Shown here: one piece after another, positions 1-14,502 of the stretch
Layout of the letters: each line of letters starts with the position of its first letter
How positions within the stretch are numbered: the stretch's first letter is position 1
Origin: Chrysomallon squamiferum
Taxonomy: Eukaryota; Mollusca; Gastropoda; Neomphalida; Peltospiridae
NCBI GenBank assembly: GCA_012295275.1
Contig: CM022672.1
Span: forward strand, 3,041,443 to 3,105,442
DNA: 64,000 nt
Direction of reading: 5' to 3'
The notes under the pieces: model-generated
Databases searched by the model: none
Told to the model about the DNA's origin: nothing
The model's input: only the letters and a program-made list of their open reading frames with translations
Position numbers and translations under genes: made by a program

Positions 1-504
1 TTCTGATGAACGCATTTAATTGATTAATAAGTTACGTGGCATCATTCAAATGGTTAAGGATAGAGAGACCCCGAGAGAGAGAGACCGAGACCTGAAGAGA
101 AGAACTATACAAATAAACTAATAAAATTAATGCTACATTAATTGTAACCCACGATATTACTCGTATGTTACAATATACAAAAGACTGCTCTGACAATAGC
201 TCATCTTGTGGTTCATTTTGGATAACGCGGAAACAAATGGCAAAGTTAATATGGTACAAGCACGCAAATGACTCGGAACGAACAAGCCGATGAAGAATTA
301 AAAAATAAATATTTTGCTTGTACATGATAGTAATACTCACTAAATCTGGCATAGCAGATATCCATACGGACTCTAATTTGTGTAAATTCTGTTGTTCTGC
401 TTTCTGTTATTTGTCTAGGCAGTTAACGATGCAGTAATAATTTATGTCAAATATTCTGGAAATGTTATTGTTTTCGTCTTTCAATGTCTCTCTTTCTGTC
501 TGCC

Positions 505-682
<178 letters not shown>

Positions 683-1516
683 CGCATACATACACATACA
701 GCATACGTTGCACGTGTATCGAGCGATTTCGTGAATTTCTTTTTTAACTTACGTTTCTTCTTTAACTTTCTAATTAGTGTCAGTTCAAAAAACGTTCCGC
801 TTTACGACTGGATTTCAAATATAGAAATTTTCAAGAGTCACGCCACTTTCGTAGTTATGGGGGCGATTCTGAAGGCCGGAACTGCATCTCGCTAATACGT
901 TCAGACTCTTTTCAGAGAGTGTGAAGGCGCGATGGACATGTCAGTCCACCGCACAAAAAGTCGATAACCTGACACTAAAACGAAGGCGTTCGTGAATGTT
1001 TTCTTTCCCTGCGCCATCGTAGAGAGAGAGAGAGAGAGAAAGAGAGAGAGCATGAGAGCTGAGAAATCGATGAGCTGGTAAGTAAAGTAAACAATGTTAA
1101 AAACCTAATGGAAAAACATGTTTGTGAAAAGACACTTGGCAGTTTTGTTTAACCAGCGGTTATTTAATGTTGGACGTAGCAGAAAGAAATCGTGAGTGTT
1201 GTAACGTAATCTGTCAGAGATGAAATTAGCTGCAAGGACGCTTTCGATTATTTTCGGAAAAAAAAAATAGCAGCTGTTGTCGTTGTTGTTGTTGTTGCCG
1301 TAATATGAGGTCGCAAACGGAAACAATGCCTAACTTTAAATGAAGAAAGCTTAACAATAACAACAGTAATGAAAACAGCAGTACCATCGTCAAAACTACC
1401 AAAGGAAACAAAATCGTCAATCGTAGCGATAATTATGATATACGAGCATCGGAAACAGTGACAAGTATAAAAACAACGTCGACCAGCACAGTATAAGAAG
1501 GGGATACAATCCATAC

Positions 1517-1540
1517 ATAAAAAATAAATAAATTAATAAA

Positions 1541-1572
<32 letters not shown>

Positions 1573-1622
1573 ATAAATAATTAAAAAATAAAATAAAATA
1601 AACAAAACAAAACAACAATTAA
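1517..1622. repeat. A-rich (TAAA)n/(TAA)n tract
   Basis: About 105 bases of imperfect TAAA and TAA units with short interruptions. Low-complexity reading frames on either strand here have no support. Confidence 0.9.
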
Positions 1623-2440
1623 TAATGGAAGCCACCCTGACTTTGGCATCAAGTTTTATATCACCAGATTGATATTGCGTATACTTACGTATTTCTGAAT
1701 GTGTGAGTGTGTGTTTGTGTGTGTGTATATATATATATACACTTGTATTTACACATGTACATAATAATGCTGTGCCAATAGGAAAGAGATTCAGATACCT
1801 TGTATTGCTTAATTACTTGACTGACCAAAGATAGTAACTACACTAAAAGATCTTTGGCTACATACATCCCGTAAACTTTAACTAGCTGCCACCCAATCTC
1901 ATCACTTTTAATAGCGTTTGCTGTAACGCTTGCTTTCCAACTGTGGTCAGTTTACTGGGATAGACAGTGCTTCATTACTGCTATGTCCATTCCTATTCAT
2001 AAAAGATTTCTAATACTAATCGAAAAGCAGTAAATAAACGCGCTCTCTCCATATTTCAGCGGTCCTTAATCATACGTGTATATAATATATATATTAAGTA
2101 AATTGTTAATTCAAATATCTCTTCTGTACATCATCCCTTCCATATTTTCTTAATACAGTTTTGTAAACTAAATTTAGAATAATCGTTCATGACATTGCAA
2201 CAGAAATGTTTTACCACTGGATTTTGTCAATTTCGATTAGCTGTGTGGTATGTCAGTTTTGAAAACAATGTTTTAGCATTTTTGGTATGTTTTGATATTT
2301 TATAAATATTGTTATGTCTAAATAACTTTAGTTACATCTACAGCCAGCCAGGCAAAACGAAGCTAATGACTATGCATTGTCACTTTTACCACAGTGTGAC
2401 ATCATAAATACAACTTTAAAATATACATAAATACGCGAGT

Positions 2441-2447
2441 GTGTGTG

Positions 2448-2498
<51 letters not shown>
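2441..2498. repeat. (GT)n microsatellite
   Basis: Nearly perfect GT dinucleotide run with two early GA interruptions. Confidence 0.97.
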
Positions 2499-2500
<2 letters not shown>

Positions 2501-2946
2501 ATTAACTGTCTTGGTCACAAGCCGAAACTAACGATACATATTTTATTTTTTATTTTTTTTGCTGCACAAATGAGGATCGATCCTGCTTGCCATCGTTTTG
2601 TAGACCTGATCTCTAACACTGAACTAAATAAAGCGTGTTTCAGATTTAATTACGAATCATTCCAGACATAATCACAGACAAGTGAACAGCAGTAAGCCAA
2701 TTTGATGACGTGAAACTGCGATTCTGTGATTTGTGATTCGAGTTCAAAAAGATAGAAGTGTGTGTGTGTGTATTTACTTGACACACTTGGTTTGGCTCAG
2801 ATGCGTTTATTACAAAATCACATTTTGTTATAGTCAGTCTGTAAACCTAGAAATATTTCGACTTGATGAACATTAGTCACCTCAGACAGGTTAGTGTGTT
2901 CACTAATGTGTAAGACGAAATGTTGTGGGCGTTTTTAATTTTATAG

Positions 2947-2948
<2 letters not shown>

Positions 2949-3023
<75 letters not shown>
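2949..3023. repeat. (TC)n microsatellite
   Basis: Perfect TC run of about 37 units. Confidence 0.97.
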
Positions 3024-3026
<3 letters not shown>

Positions 3027-3760
3027 ATTAAATTACGAACGACAATGTCTGGAAAGATCACGTGACTTCAAACAACTTTTTGATTGGTAACAACCAAAGA
3101 TGTTTCATATTCTGCGTCGCTGGACACCATCTTGTTCGAGGCTGATTCTATTTGGTTATGTTTGCTATGCACATTCAGCTGAAACTAATATTCAACGTTA
3201 GCTGAGTTGTTGTTTTGTTATATATACATGGCTTAAAAAGATCTGCAAATAAATAAATAAAACAACTGCTTACAAAGCATAATAATCCTATAACAAAACG
3301 TTCCTACTCAAAACCCCATGAGTTCTACGTTTTTCCTGTGTTTCGAACGCGCAGATTGGGGGTGTGGTTGTTGAATTTAATTATTAATTAACCTCAAACA
3401 TACGTTATTGTTTTTATTACCTCACGCAAAATTCCGGTCTTTCGTGGTATTTTGCACAATCAAAAGACTAGATCTGTGTCTGCGACATTTAAAATGCAAT
3501 TTGTAAAGACACACTGAATATTTTATTTGCTGCCTTGCGTGTCGTCTGTTACGTTACACAGTACACCTGAAAAGAAATTCGAGTAGACAAAATAGATTAA
3601 GAACATCAATTCTGTGAAAAGTACACTGCAGTATATTAAGATGAGAAAATAACCAGTCGGAATAGTTCTATTTATAGCACGTGATGACGTCATTTGTTTT
3701 AAATAGGTCACGTCTCTCATTTTTTTCTATTTTTTTTTCTCTTTTATCTTTCTTGTTTAT

Positions 3761-3791
<31 letters not shown>

Positions 3792-4659
3792 GTTCCTTAA
3801 GGTAAGTGGCTTATCGTTATTATCCCAAAAATATTTACGACGTGGTATCATATGTACATATGAGCGTGTGCGTTTTCGTATTTGTGCGTGCAAGCATGTG
3901 TTCGTATTCGTGAATGTAGAAAAGCGTTTTTCTCTGTGTTTTTATTCCCTGTGGGAGGGCAAGCCTTTTTCTATGTGGCGTGTGTGTTTTCGGATTAAGA
4001 CAAGTGCGGGTATATTTGACAGAGTTTTTTGGTGGGCTTTTTTTACTTGTCGTATCGTATGTTATTATGTTTGTGTAGTTGCTGTTGTTGTTTGTGTTAT
4101 TAATTATTATTATTTGAATTCTTTTTCTTTTTTTCTTTTGATCTTTTCTATTTTATTTTCTTCTTTTAATTTTTTTGGAGGGGGGTATTCTGACAATATT
4201 TACTATAGAAAAAAAAAGGAAGTAAATAAACGGATCGATTTCAATTATAATTTTTTTAAATAATATTATAATCCAATAATTATTCTATATCACGTTAACT
4301 ACAATAGATTTATTTTATCTGACATTTACCTGATCTTTAAAATTATTTTCTCTTATTAATCAAAAAAAAAAAAAATTAAAAAATTAATCAAAGATTATAA
4401 CACACACATACACACACACACACACACCAATACACACATATTTACTGTCATTTCAAAACAACAGTACATTTTCATTTCAGATAAAATAACCTTTAGAATA
4501 GAAAAAAAAAAAAAATTTTAAATAATAATAATAATTGTTGTTGTTGTTGTTGTTATTATACTTACAAATATAAATAGTGAATCAGCGTTTCCACAGTGAG
4601 ACGTTGTTAAAGAAAGTTTGCAGTGACGTCATAATAGCGTGTCCTTTGACCTCGAACAA

Positions 4660-4805
4660 TTTATTTGGGTATGTATGGGTATGTGTGTGTATGGGTGTGT
4701 ATGTATGGGGTGTGTGTGTGTGTATGGGTGTGTATGTATGGGTGTGTGTGTATGGGTGTATGTATGGGTGTGTATGTATATGGGTTTGTGTGTATGTGTG
4801 TATAT
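4660..4805. repeat. GTATGGGTGT-type minisatellite
   Basis: Imperfect tandem units around GTATGGGTGTGTAT, with the guanines on one strand. Reading frames here give only V/C/W/G/M repeats and are not genes. Confidence 0.9.
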
Positions 4806-6535
4806 TATTGTTACCATCATTATCACATTCAGATCATAATCAACGTCATTGTCATTATCATTGGTATATTAATATTTTCTTTATTTTTATTCTTATTTAC
4901 TTATTTATCTCTTCTTCTTTTATTTTCTTAGGTTTTTAATTATGAAAAGTACTTTAGTGTTTTGTTCTATTTATATTTTTGAACTTCTATTTTGATGTGT
5001 TTGGCTTCGTTGTTATTTAACATGTTCTGTATTTTCTGCTGTGATTGATTTTGTTGTTGTTATTTTAATGATATCGATATTTGTTGTTGTTGCTGCTGCT
5101 GCTGTTGCTATTGTTGTATTCTTGATTATTATTATTATTATTATTATTTATCTTTCTTTCTTAAAAACCATGCTCGTCCTCTGTCTTATTTCGTTTATTA
5201 ATTTCTGTATTCATAAACGGGTTTAATCGATTTTAAATCTCTTTATAAATAACTAGTCCATAAAATTATGTTTATACGATATCCAGTGTACGTACGATTC
5301 CATCAACAGATATCGTCAAATGTGGGTATCATCTCTTTACAAAATTTAAGTCCCAGAGTTCATAAATACAATTTTCAAAATAAACGGTCACGCTATCTGA
5401 ATAATCTGATTATCTGTTGCGTCAGTGCCAGTAATCCAGTTCAGTGAATCTCGCATATCTCTGTGAAATGAAAGTGAGTTCTTTGAATCTTCGCGAAATA
5501 AGAAATATTTACCCACCGTTTATTTATATTTGATTTTTTTTTTTTTTTTTTTTTTTTTATCGTTGGAATTTTCAATAATATACATATATTATTACTTTCA
5601 TTATTATTGTTGCTGCTGTTGTTGTTGTTGTTGTTGTAATTTCAGTTAGTCTGATGTATAAAAGCAGTCTTACACTTTTTTATATGTTAATATAAGAGAG
5701 ATTCCAGAGAGAGGGCCAGGTTATTTTCAGTTCACCAAGAAATGTTATTTTTTTATTTTTTTATTTTTTGTTATAATTTTTTTTTTTTTTTTTTTTATTT
5801 TATCTTATTATTTAATTATTTTCATTTGTTGTTGTTGTTGCTATTGTTACTGAAAGAGCTGTTGTTATGGCTTATTTTAGTTCCTACATAACAAAGTGGA
5901 AACAGAAAAACAGATGGATGGATATATAGAAGATAAATTCGCTAAATTATTCTCTATTCATTATAATCTAAAGCAGATTTTATACTGAATATCCCTTATT
6001 GTAAGTTCTTGGATTCGCCAGAATATTATTTTACATCTTGACAACGATTTACACATATTAAACATTTATTATACTGAATAAAATATTTTTTTATCGATAA
6101 AACTAAAATTAATAAAACCTAATCCGTTTTAAACCGCCTCGATTTTGATTTCTACTTCTTTGGCTTTTTGTCTTTTTCAGATAACGTTCACTAAGCCTTT
6201 ATTGTTTGTTGTTATTCAGTGTTGCTCATTGTTGCTTAGCTGTTTGTTTTCTTTCTTTTTTTCTTTTGATGTTGTTGTGTTTAGGGGATGGCGGGACATG
6301 GTTAATGTCAAGCAGGGAAGATTTTGTATACAGAATGGACTTTTGTAAACTATTCGCAAAACTGTGATTGGTACAGGAAATATCTGGCGTCCACCTTTCT
6401 ATTATGTTCACCCAAACAATAGAAATTATCATATGTTTTAATGTCTGTATGACAACCATTTGTCTAGCGTAACCATTATCTGCTGATACCTGCAGTGTCC
6501 ATGACAGAGCACACACACATACACGCACACAGTAT

Positions 6536-6538
<3 letters not shown>

Positions 6539-6577
<39 letters not shown>

Positions 6578-6584
6578 TGTGTGA
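6539..6584. repeat. (GT)n microsatellite
   Basis: GT run of about 22 units with one T interruption. Confidence 0.95.
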
Positions 6585-8200
6585 AATAAATTCAAAAAAA
6601 AAAAAAAAGTGTTCAGACATTTCATAAATGACGAACTGATTACTTAGTTCCTGACCAAATAGTTCCAAACTGGCAATCAAGGATTATATCGATTTTCACG
6701 CAAACTGCAATTGGCGAGCTCATTTCAGTTACACACACTAACGTGTCCACCAACCAAGGAAGGAACTCGTGTGCATTGTTTAACAGGAGACACGGTAATC
6801 ACAGCATTAACCTGGGTCCGGTGCCTTCGCACTCAGATCCGGCCCTGCAGCTCGGTGTGAAAAAGCAGCGAAGGTCAAACATCATAATCACTCTCCTATT
6901 CGTTTCTCGTTAATTCAGTAACTTGCTAACCTAATAACAGTAACAAGACAAAGATTCTTTGTTTCAGCATAGGATGGACGGAAACACAATAGTAACAGCA
7001 GAGTCCTCCTACGCAAACCAAAACCTCAGTGGACTAATGTATTACAATATTTTTTGCAAGCTGTGAGTTTACCTGCTGTAAAGAATTACATATAAGGATT
7101 AAGTGTATTAAAGGATTTTTGATGATAAAGTATTAACGATAGTCAAAGATATTCTGTCTGTCTGTCTGTCTGTTCGTTTTGTTTTTTGATAGATGATGCT
7201 CCTTTTCCTCTTATTCTGGCATTATAGAAAAGAAAAGAAAAAATAAATCTTTCTACGATTTAATGTCGGTTAGTGAACTCCAAAAAGAAAAAGAAAAAAA
7301 AAAGAAAGAAAAAACAACTTATAAAATATTAACGTTGGTGTAATCATTAACCTTGAAGCACCAAGGAAATCGGTTTCCTGTAACATCTGTAAAGACAAAC
7401 AGATATGTCTTGAATAGGTAAGTGTAACAAATAGGAAATGGCTTTATCAAGTGTTGTACAGCATAAATCTTGTCTGGGAATCTAGAGTTCCTGAAACACT
7501 AGAGGATAATTTTGTTAAGAGCAAAAATATGTTTTTGTCAAAGACCATAATTGATTGTATAAGCAGAGGATGTTTGTCTTTGTCATTTTTGTTATTACGG
7601 TATGTAGATTTTTGTATGAGATGGATTTGGTTGGTTTCGGAATTCTTTGACTATATTTTATTTATTTCATTATTAATAAAGTTGTTGTTGTTGTTGTTGT
7701 TGTTATTAATGTATAGTTATTCATCTTAGATTATCTGAATTCCCATAGTAAAGTATATACATACATACATACATATACACAAATAGACAGACACACACAT
7801 ACACACACACAGAATTAGATACAAATACACAAACCAAACACATTCGAAATAACGTACACCAAATGTATCTCTCTCTCTCTCAAACATATACATACACATA
7901 GACACACACACAGACACAAAGAGAGTCAGAAATGCGACAGAAAAAGAGACAGACAGACAAACAGACAGAGACATATGTTAACTGATGTGTATATATTTGC
8001 AATGTTAAAATTACGATTACATATTGTTATCTGTATTCATCTGCTGCCTTGTCTCGTCAACAGTTGTGTAACGTATTAGCTAATGGAAATAATGTTTTGT
8101 TTTCTATCTCATTATAATGTCTAGATTTTATCACAAGTTACTTCATCGCCAGCTTGGTATTATTTTAGAAAAACAAAGCTGATAACAATTATATTTTAAA

Positions 8201-8206
<6 letters not shown>

Positions 8207-8289
<83 letters not shown>
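8207..8289. repeat. (TC)n microsatellite
   Basis: Perfect TC run of about 41 units. Confidence 0.97.
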
Positions 8290-8292
<3 letters not shown>

Positions 8293-8950
8293 AGTGTCCG
8301 TGCTGACGAATGTATGTACGTACGTGTGTGTAATAACTAAATAAACAGAATACAATATAACTAAATCTTAAAAATAATAATTTTAAAAAAAAACATGGTA
8401 AGCTGGACCATTCAACGTTTAGGACAAGCCCGTATATTAAGATTTACAAAAAGAATAAAACCACACGCATGCTCAGGTGCGTGTATGTACGTGCTTATGT
8501 GTGTTTTTGTCAAACATACACTCCCACTCTTCCATTAATAAATGCTCTGACATCTTTCAGTTTATTTTTCTTTCTTACCCTTTCACCTTTCTTAAGCTCT
8601 CTTCTGAAGACGTAGGGAGATAAAACGGTAAATGACCTCTATCGTGTCTTCTGATATTGTATTTTTGCTGTTCATCAACACAGCCACACAAACAGACAGG
8701 TAAGAAAGGTGAGAAATAACACTAATTTATTTTTGCATCTCGCGCAAATGAGATGCTTTTACCGGTCACTGACTGATACTTGTCAGCGAAATCGGTGTTG
8801 ACCATAACGTATTAATAGGTTAAAAAAAAAAAACCCATAAAGTTAGCTCTTTGTAAACCTAACGTTAAATCTTTATATATGTAAAGTCACCGAGTAAATA
8901 CTGTCAGAGGCTGTTCAGCAGCTGAAGAAGAATGTGATTATAAGCAATTC

Positions 8951-9485
8951 CATATTTAAACTGTTAGCACATCTAAACTTTTAACATATCTAATATCTTT
9001 AACATATCTGATATCTAAATTGTTCACGTATCTAAACAATTGTCATGTCTAAACTGTTAACATATATGAACTGTTCTATCTAAATGATTGATGTCTAAAT
9101 GGTGTTATATTTAAAGTGTTAAGATATTTAAACTGTTAGCATATCTAAACTCTAAACATATCTAATATTTAAATTGTTCACGTATCTAAACTCTTAACAT
9201 ACATGAACTATTGTAACTAAATTATTGACATCTGAAGTGTTGTTATATTTAAACTGTTAAGATATTTAGACTGTTAATAACATATATTAATTGTTGTATC
9301 TAAACTCTTAACATGTATAAAGCTTATCATGTCTAAATTTTAACATATTTAAAATGTTAACATAACTATACCGTTGCTATATTTAAACTATATCAAAACC
9401 GTTGTAATAATTAAACTGTTAGAATATTTAAAATGTTACCGTAACTAAACTGTTATCATATCTATATTTTTAAACTGTCTAAAAT
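8951..9485. repeat. Degenerate ~17-bp minisatellite with higher-order periodicity
   Basis: About thirty degenerate units around CATATCTAAACTGTTAA. Longer blocks recur too: GTTCACGTATCTAAAC at 9022 and 9176, TGTTATATTTAAA at 9103 and 9241, and GC(A)(C/T)ATCTAAACT at 8967 and 9139. That is a larger period of about 140-170 bp changed by gain or loss of single units. An (ATT)n tract follows directly. Confidence 0.85.
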
Positions 9486-9500
9486 TTATTATTATTATTA

Positions 9501-9548
<48 letters not shown>

Positions 9549-9549
9549 T
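9485..9549. repeat. (TTA)n microsatellite
   Basis: TTA run with one frame slip, adjoining the 17-bp minisatellite. Confidence 0.95.
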
Positions 9550-10015
9550 AATAATTATTTATCGATAAACTGCTAACTTATTTTCGTCTCATTCAGTTTA
9601 TGAATTTTATTATTTTTATTTTTCTCTTTTTATTCTTATTATTTTGCTTTACTTAATTTTCATTTTTCTACTTATTTTTTTTTTAAATCATCGTTTTCTT
9701 TTTCTTTTCCTATTCAGCTTTTTTCGACATCTTTTTTTTTTTTTTTTTTTTTAAATCGATTTATATTAATGAAGCATACGAACAGTGTTAGCTTGATGTA
9801 ATATCTAATAACGTTTCGTTGAAAGTTTTTCGACGTCCACGAAAAAAAAAAAAAAAAAAAATGTCACTGACCGCAGTGCCATTATTGTGTATTTTCGCAG
9901 TATTCTTCGCACGAAAAAACCCTCTTCACACTAATTCAGAACAGATCGCCTGTGTCCAGGTTATAACTCACACCATTTGTTTTTACGTGGGTTATGTTCT
10001 TTGACTCATTACTGA

Positions 10016-10097
<82 letters not shown>

Positions 10098-10187
10098 GTT
10101 GTTGTTATTGTTCTTGTTGTTATTGTTATTGTTATTGTTATTATTATTATTGTTATTGTTATTGTCATTATCATTATCATTATTATC

Positions 10188-10218
<31 letters not shown>

Positions 10219-10255
10219 ATGTTATTGTTATTATTATTATTATCAGCCAATTATA
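10016..10255. repeat. (ATT)n/(GTT)n/(ATC)n microsatellite, 240 bp
   Basis: About 27 perfect ATT units followed by variants in which GTT and ATC interrupt ATT. All three frames read through as homopolymers (poly-L, poly-N, poly-I), so the open frames here are artefacts. Confidence 0.97.
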
Positions 10256-10343
10256 ATTCCAAAAAGAATAGTTTTTATATTGTTTGTTAAACATTTCTGA
10301 CAACTGTACTGTTGTTGTTGCTTCTGTTGTTGTTATTATCAGC

Positions 10344-10347
10344 ATCG

Positions 10348-10378
<31 letters not shown>

Positions 10379-10379
10379 A
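10344..10379. repeat. (CAT)n microsatellite
   Basis: About 11 CAT units, near-perfect. Confidence 0.95.
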
Positions 10380-11445
10380 TACGTTACCTTCGATAGTCAT
10401 TATAATTGTCATTGACATTATTACTCTCATTACTGTTATCGTTATTATTGTCATATTACATTATATATTATATTTCGGTCAGAATTACTTAATCAAAAAC
10501 GTGAGGTCACAATTACTAATGAATTTAAATATATAGTTAATTAAGCATGCACGTGCGTAGCTACAAATTACCTGAATGCGAAGCTACGTAGTTAATTAAG
10601 TGCGTACACTATGCAGTAATTCGCTGGTACGAGGGTAATTTTAAATACGTGAATGAATGAATGAATGAAAAAAATTAACGTGCTAATCAGAACTAGCTGT
10701 TGTGAAGCACTTTAAATACGTGTTTTCGAGTTCTTTTTGTACTTCACCTTCAAAGCAATCAGCCAATGCATACAGGAACCTTCTTAATCTATAAATGTCA
10801 CGAAAACCGAAAGACGATATGCTTGTAGATCTGTTCAATACACCCAGCAGATTTCGCCGAAACTAAATTAGAAAGTTATCCAGTCCCGGGAGCCGCAATA
10901 TTAAGACGTCGCTTTTCTCTCGGCCATCTTTCATACTTTATTAATGGATAAGGCACAGTGTTTACACACTTGCAATTCGCCAAAGCAGCTCTAATTAAGG
11001 CTAGTATCCTCGAACGGCAAATGCCAAAATAATGATCGAGATAATTAATCTGTCAGGAATACACTGCAAATGGCCTTCTGACTCTCGCTGGACTAACTGG
11101 TCGTTGGTCGTTGCTGAAATGGTTCAAATCTTATTTCCCGTCTTTTTTTTTTTTTTTTTCCAGTTTAGAAAATGGCCGACGGGGTATGACGCTCGTCCGG
11201 TGATGTTGATGGTAATACTCTTTTTTCCAGACCGCAAATAAACTCGTAATGATGTTTCCCAGAACGCTTTGTTATTGCGGAAGTAGAGAGAAACATGCGC
11301 GCGCAGACACATAAGCTTACACATAAATATGTTGACAATAGATATTAATGATAAAAGCCGATCAAATACCTTACAAAATATTTACATAGATACATCAATA
11401 TAAACTTCAATCTATCAATCCATCATTCATGAATCCATCCTTCCA

Positions 11446-11550
11446 TACATACATGCATTCATACATACATACATACATACATACATACATACATACATTC
11501 AAGCATACATTTATACATATATACATTCATACATACATACTTACATACAC
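11446..11550. repeat. (CATA)n tetranucleotide repeat
   Basis: CATA units with a few substitutions, followed by a short CA run. Confidence 0.95.
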
Positions 11551-12162
11551 ACACACACACACACATACACACTCACACTATACTCCACATACAGAAAAAC
11601 GCAAATACATATTAGGCTAATTTTCAAAGAGTAAAATACTTTTTTCCTTACAACAAAACAAAGACTGTTTTATCGTCACGTGAGACGTCACGAACTGAGG
11701 AAGCACGGACCCGCGGGACCATTCACTGCTGTAGCTACTATTTGTTTCAATCACTGTAATACACTTTGCTAGATTTATACTAACTAATCTCATCAATCAC
11801 AATAACAAAGACCCTTTTTTTTTTTCTCTCTCTCCCTTATCAGCTACAGTATTCAATCTCTGGGATGTCTTCTAAAAGCCGACAAGAAATTGCCAATCCT
11901 GCAACGACTAGAAGTGTTAGAAATTGAATTTTTTCTCGTATTATCTCGAGGCTCGTATAAAAATACTTCGGTTGCCTCAAGAATGTGTGCAATTAATTAA
12001 CAAATTGCAGCAATTGCGATTGTATTAATTCAGTTTCTTTCTCGATTGCCATTATCGTTTCAGTTGTTTGCTTGAAAGATACTCAAGGAAATAGAGGTTT
12101 GAAGCCCAAAATAAAAGAAACGATTCTAGTGATTTAATAATACATTTTATAAGATAGCTTTA

Positions 12163-12226
12163 TTATTATTATTATTATTATCATCACCATCATCATCATC
12201 ATTATTATTATTATTATTATTATTAT

Positions 12227-12297
<71 letters not shown>
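12163..12297. repeat. (ATT)n microsatellite with ATC interruptions
   Basis: ATT units over about 135 bases, with ATC units near the start and a single frame slip at about 12229. Confidence 0.97.
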
Positions 12298-12298
<1 letters not shown>

Positions 12299-12459
12299 TT
12301 AAATTTTTAAATATGAAAAATAAAACAAAATAATGTTTAAAATCTACATCATTTAGTAACATAGTAGCAATAGATCAGTATGTGTAAATAAATTATTTTA
12401 TGGAATTTAGTAATTTCAGCAATACTGATAATACAACATCCAAAAGCTACAAGAACGTA

Positions 12460-12460
<1 letters not shown>

Positions 12461-12502
<42 letters not shown>
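12461..12502. repeat. (AAT)n microsatellite
   Basis: About 14 perfect AAT units. Confidence 0.95.
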
Positions 12503-12505
<3 letters not shown>

Positions 12506-13291
12506 GTAGAAAATGAAGACATTACACTAGTTCCGTGGGTGTATTTTATTCCTGATAGTATCATTATAATTACGCCGGTGCTGTTTTCGTTTTCTTATTT
12601 ATGTTATCCTATAACTAAAACATTACATGTCGCCTTCTACCAGTAGAAATGCAACAACAACAACATTATTTGAGCCAGTCCTCAAGTCGATTTCTTCATC
12701 GCTTGCGTCCCTTGAGCCAAAAGATTCTCTCACTTTCTGCACGGATGCTGAAATCCCGATGATGTAAATGCCATGCAATTAGTTTCTAAATGAAGCAGAA
12801 ACACGGGACACGGCTATAAACCTTTATTAAAGGGTGAATACACTTTAATATTGGATGAGGACGCTGGATGTTCACGTGGACAAGTGTTAATATAATGAAG
12901 AAGAGTATTAATTAATATGGACAGTGCTTCAGATCATCGAGGTATGCGAGTCATCTCTGACTTTATTGCTTTTATTCGCCAATAAATCTAAACCTGCCCC
13001 TTTTCACAAGTCGATCTGCTAATTAACAGCATTCCTGGAACCGTTCTACAAATAAGACAAGTGCTTGTGGCAGACTGAATTTTGTAGAGCCTTTATTTTA
13101 TTTTTTTTTTTTTTTTTTTCCCGGCATAAATAATGTTCATTTACATTCCTGTTCATAATATATATAATAACTATAATAACAAAATTGTATCAGATTGTTA
13201 AATTCAATCGATAGAAAAATTAAAAACAATTTGTAAAACGTTGATGAGGAGTTTGTTTTAAATGACCATTAATGTCTTGTATTTGCATCGG

Positions 13292-13292
<1 letters not shown>

Positions 13293-13359
<67 letters not shown>
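13293..13359. repeat. (GT)n microsatellite
   Basis: Perfect GT run of about 33 units. Confidence 0.97.
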
Positions 13360-13360
<1 letters not shown>

Positions 13361-13581
13361 TTTATTTTTTCCAGCCAATGTTTTATCACTAATATATGAA
13401 AAAACGTTCTGGATTATTCCATAGGAAAATCAATTTCAGTCTAATATTAATCTAAAGCCATTACAGTGTTTCATGACAATGAATAAGTAAGATAAATTAA
13501 TGTGAACATAAAGCACGAAAACTTTAATTTAGATCTGTAACTATGCAAATATATAATTATCCTTTTTCACAGTCTTTCACT

Positions 13582-13591
13582 CACACACACA

Positions 13592-13679
<88 letters not shown>

Positions 13680-13682
13680 TCT
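13582..13682. repeat. Compound (AC)n(TC)n microsatellite
   Basis: About 9 AC units followed by about 38 TC units with one late C interruption. Confidence 0.97.
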
Positions 13683-13817
13683 TCTCTCAGTTAATTAAAA
13701 AAAAAGCAACATTAGGTTTGTAATCTACTATTTGTCAATCTTTAAATATTTTATGATTTTAATTCCAGTACGAATATATTAGTTGAACCCATAACAATTA
13801 TTAAAGAGCCAAAACAT

Positions 13818-13821
<4 letters not shown>

Positions 13822-13854
<33 letters not shown>

Positions 13855-13880
13855 CAACAACAACAATAACAATAATAATT

Positions 13881-13915
<35 letters not shown>

Positions 13916-13917
13916 TT
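13822..13917. repeat. (AAT)n/(CAA)n microsatellite
   Basis: Two AAT runs separated by CAA units. Confidence 0.95.
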
Positions 13918-14465
13918 TACAGACAGAAAGAAAAGCATAAACAACTCCGAATGTAATTCAAGATCTCAACCAAAAAAAAAAATAAATAAATAAATAAAAA
14001 AGTATGTTTAGTTATACTTTAAACTGTAAAGAAGACAAATCTGAAACAGTTTTCTGTACCATTAATGCAAAGAAATGTCAAGCGTATAACACTCTCATTA
14101 TCCCATGTCTTACAAAAGACTTAACACATAAACTTGGCTTAGACAAACAAGATAGTCCGTACATTATGTCAGCACAATTATTTATCTCTAATTATAGATT
14201 TCTGCAGGTAATGAAGATTAGGTTTTAAATCAATGCACGCAGAATGTTTCTTTGAAATCACATTGAGAAAAATGGACCTTGTTTCAGCAGTTAGTTGTGT
14301 TAGTTATTGCTTAAATATTAGATATTTTATGTGCGTATGCATGTCCGTGCGTGTGTATGTACCTGTATGTACGATGGTAAGTACACATTACGTATATATT
14401 AACAAAAAAACAAATAAAAAATAACACTTGATGTATATTTGATAATGAGGTATATTTATCATATA

Positions 14466-14502
<37 letters not shown>

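Noticed and set aside
3790-4263. 157-codon + strand frame
   Set aside because: T-rich low-complexity composition (Phe, Val, Tyr, Cys), no domain, no splice support.
6780-6860. Possible tRNA or structured RNA
   Set aside because: Some self-complementarity, but no A/B box pair or cloverleaf.
8951-9485. CRISPR-like array
   Set aside because: The units are degenerate, have no unique spacers of constant length, and lie in a eukaryotic genome.
9936-10378. Overlapping poly-Asn, poly-Leu and poly-Ile frames
   Set aside because: An (ATT)n tract has no stops in these frames, so open length says nothing about coding.
14004-14228. 74-codon + strand frame near the Tc1 fragment
   Set aside because: No similarity I can see to a transposase or other family; the length is expected by chance.
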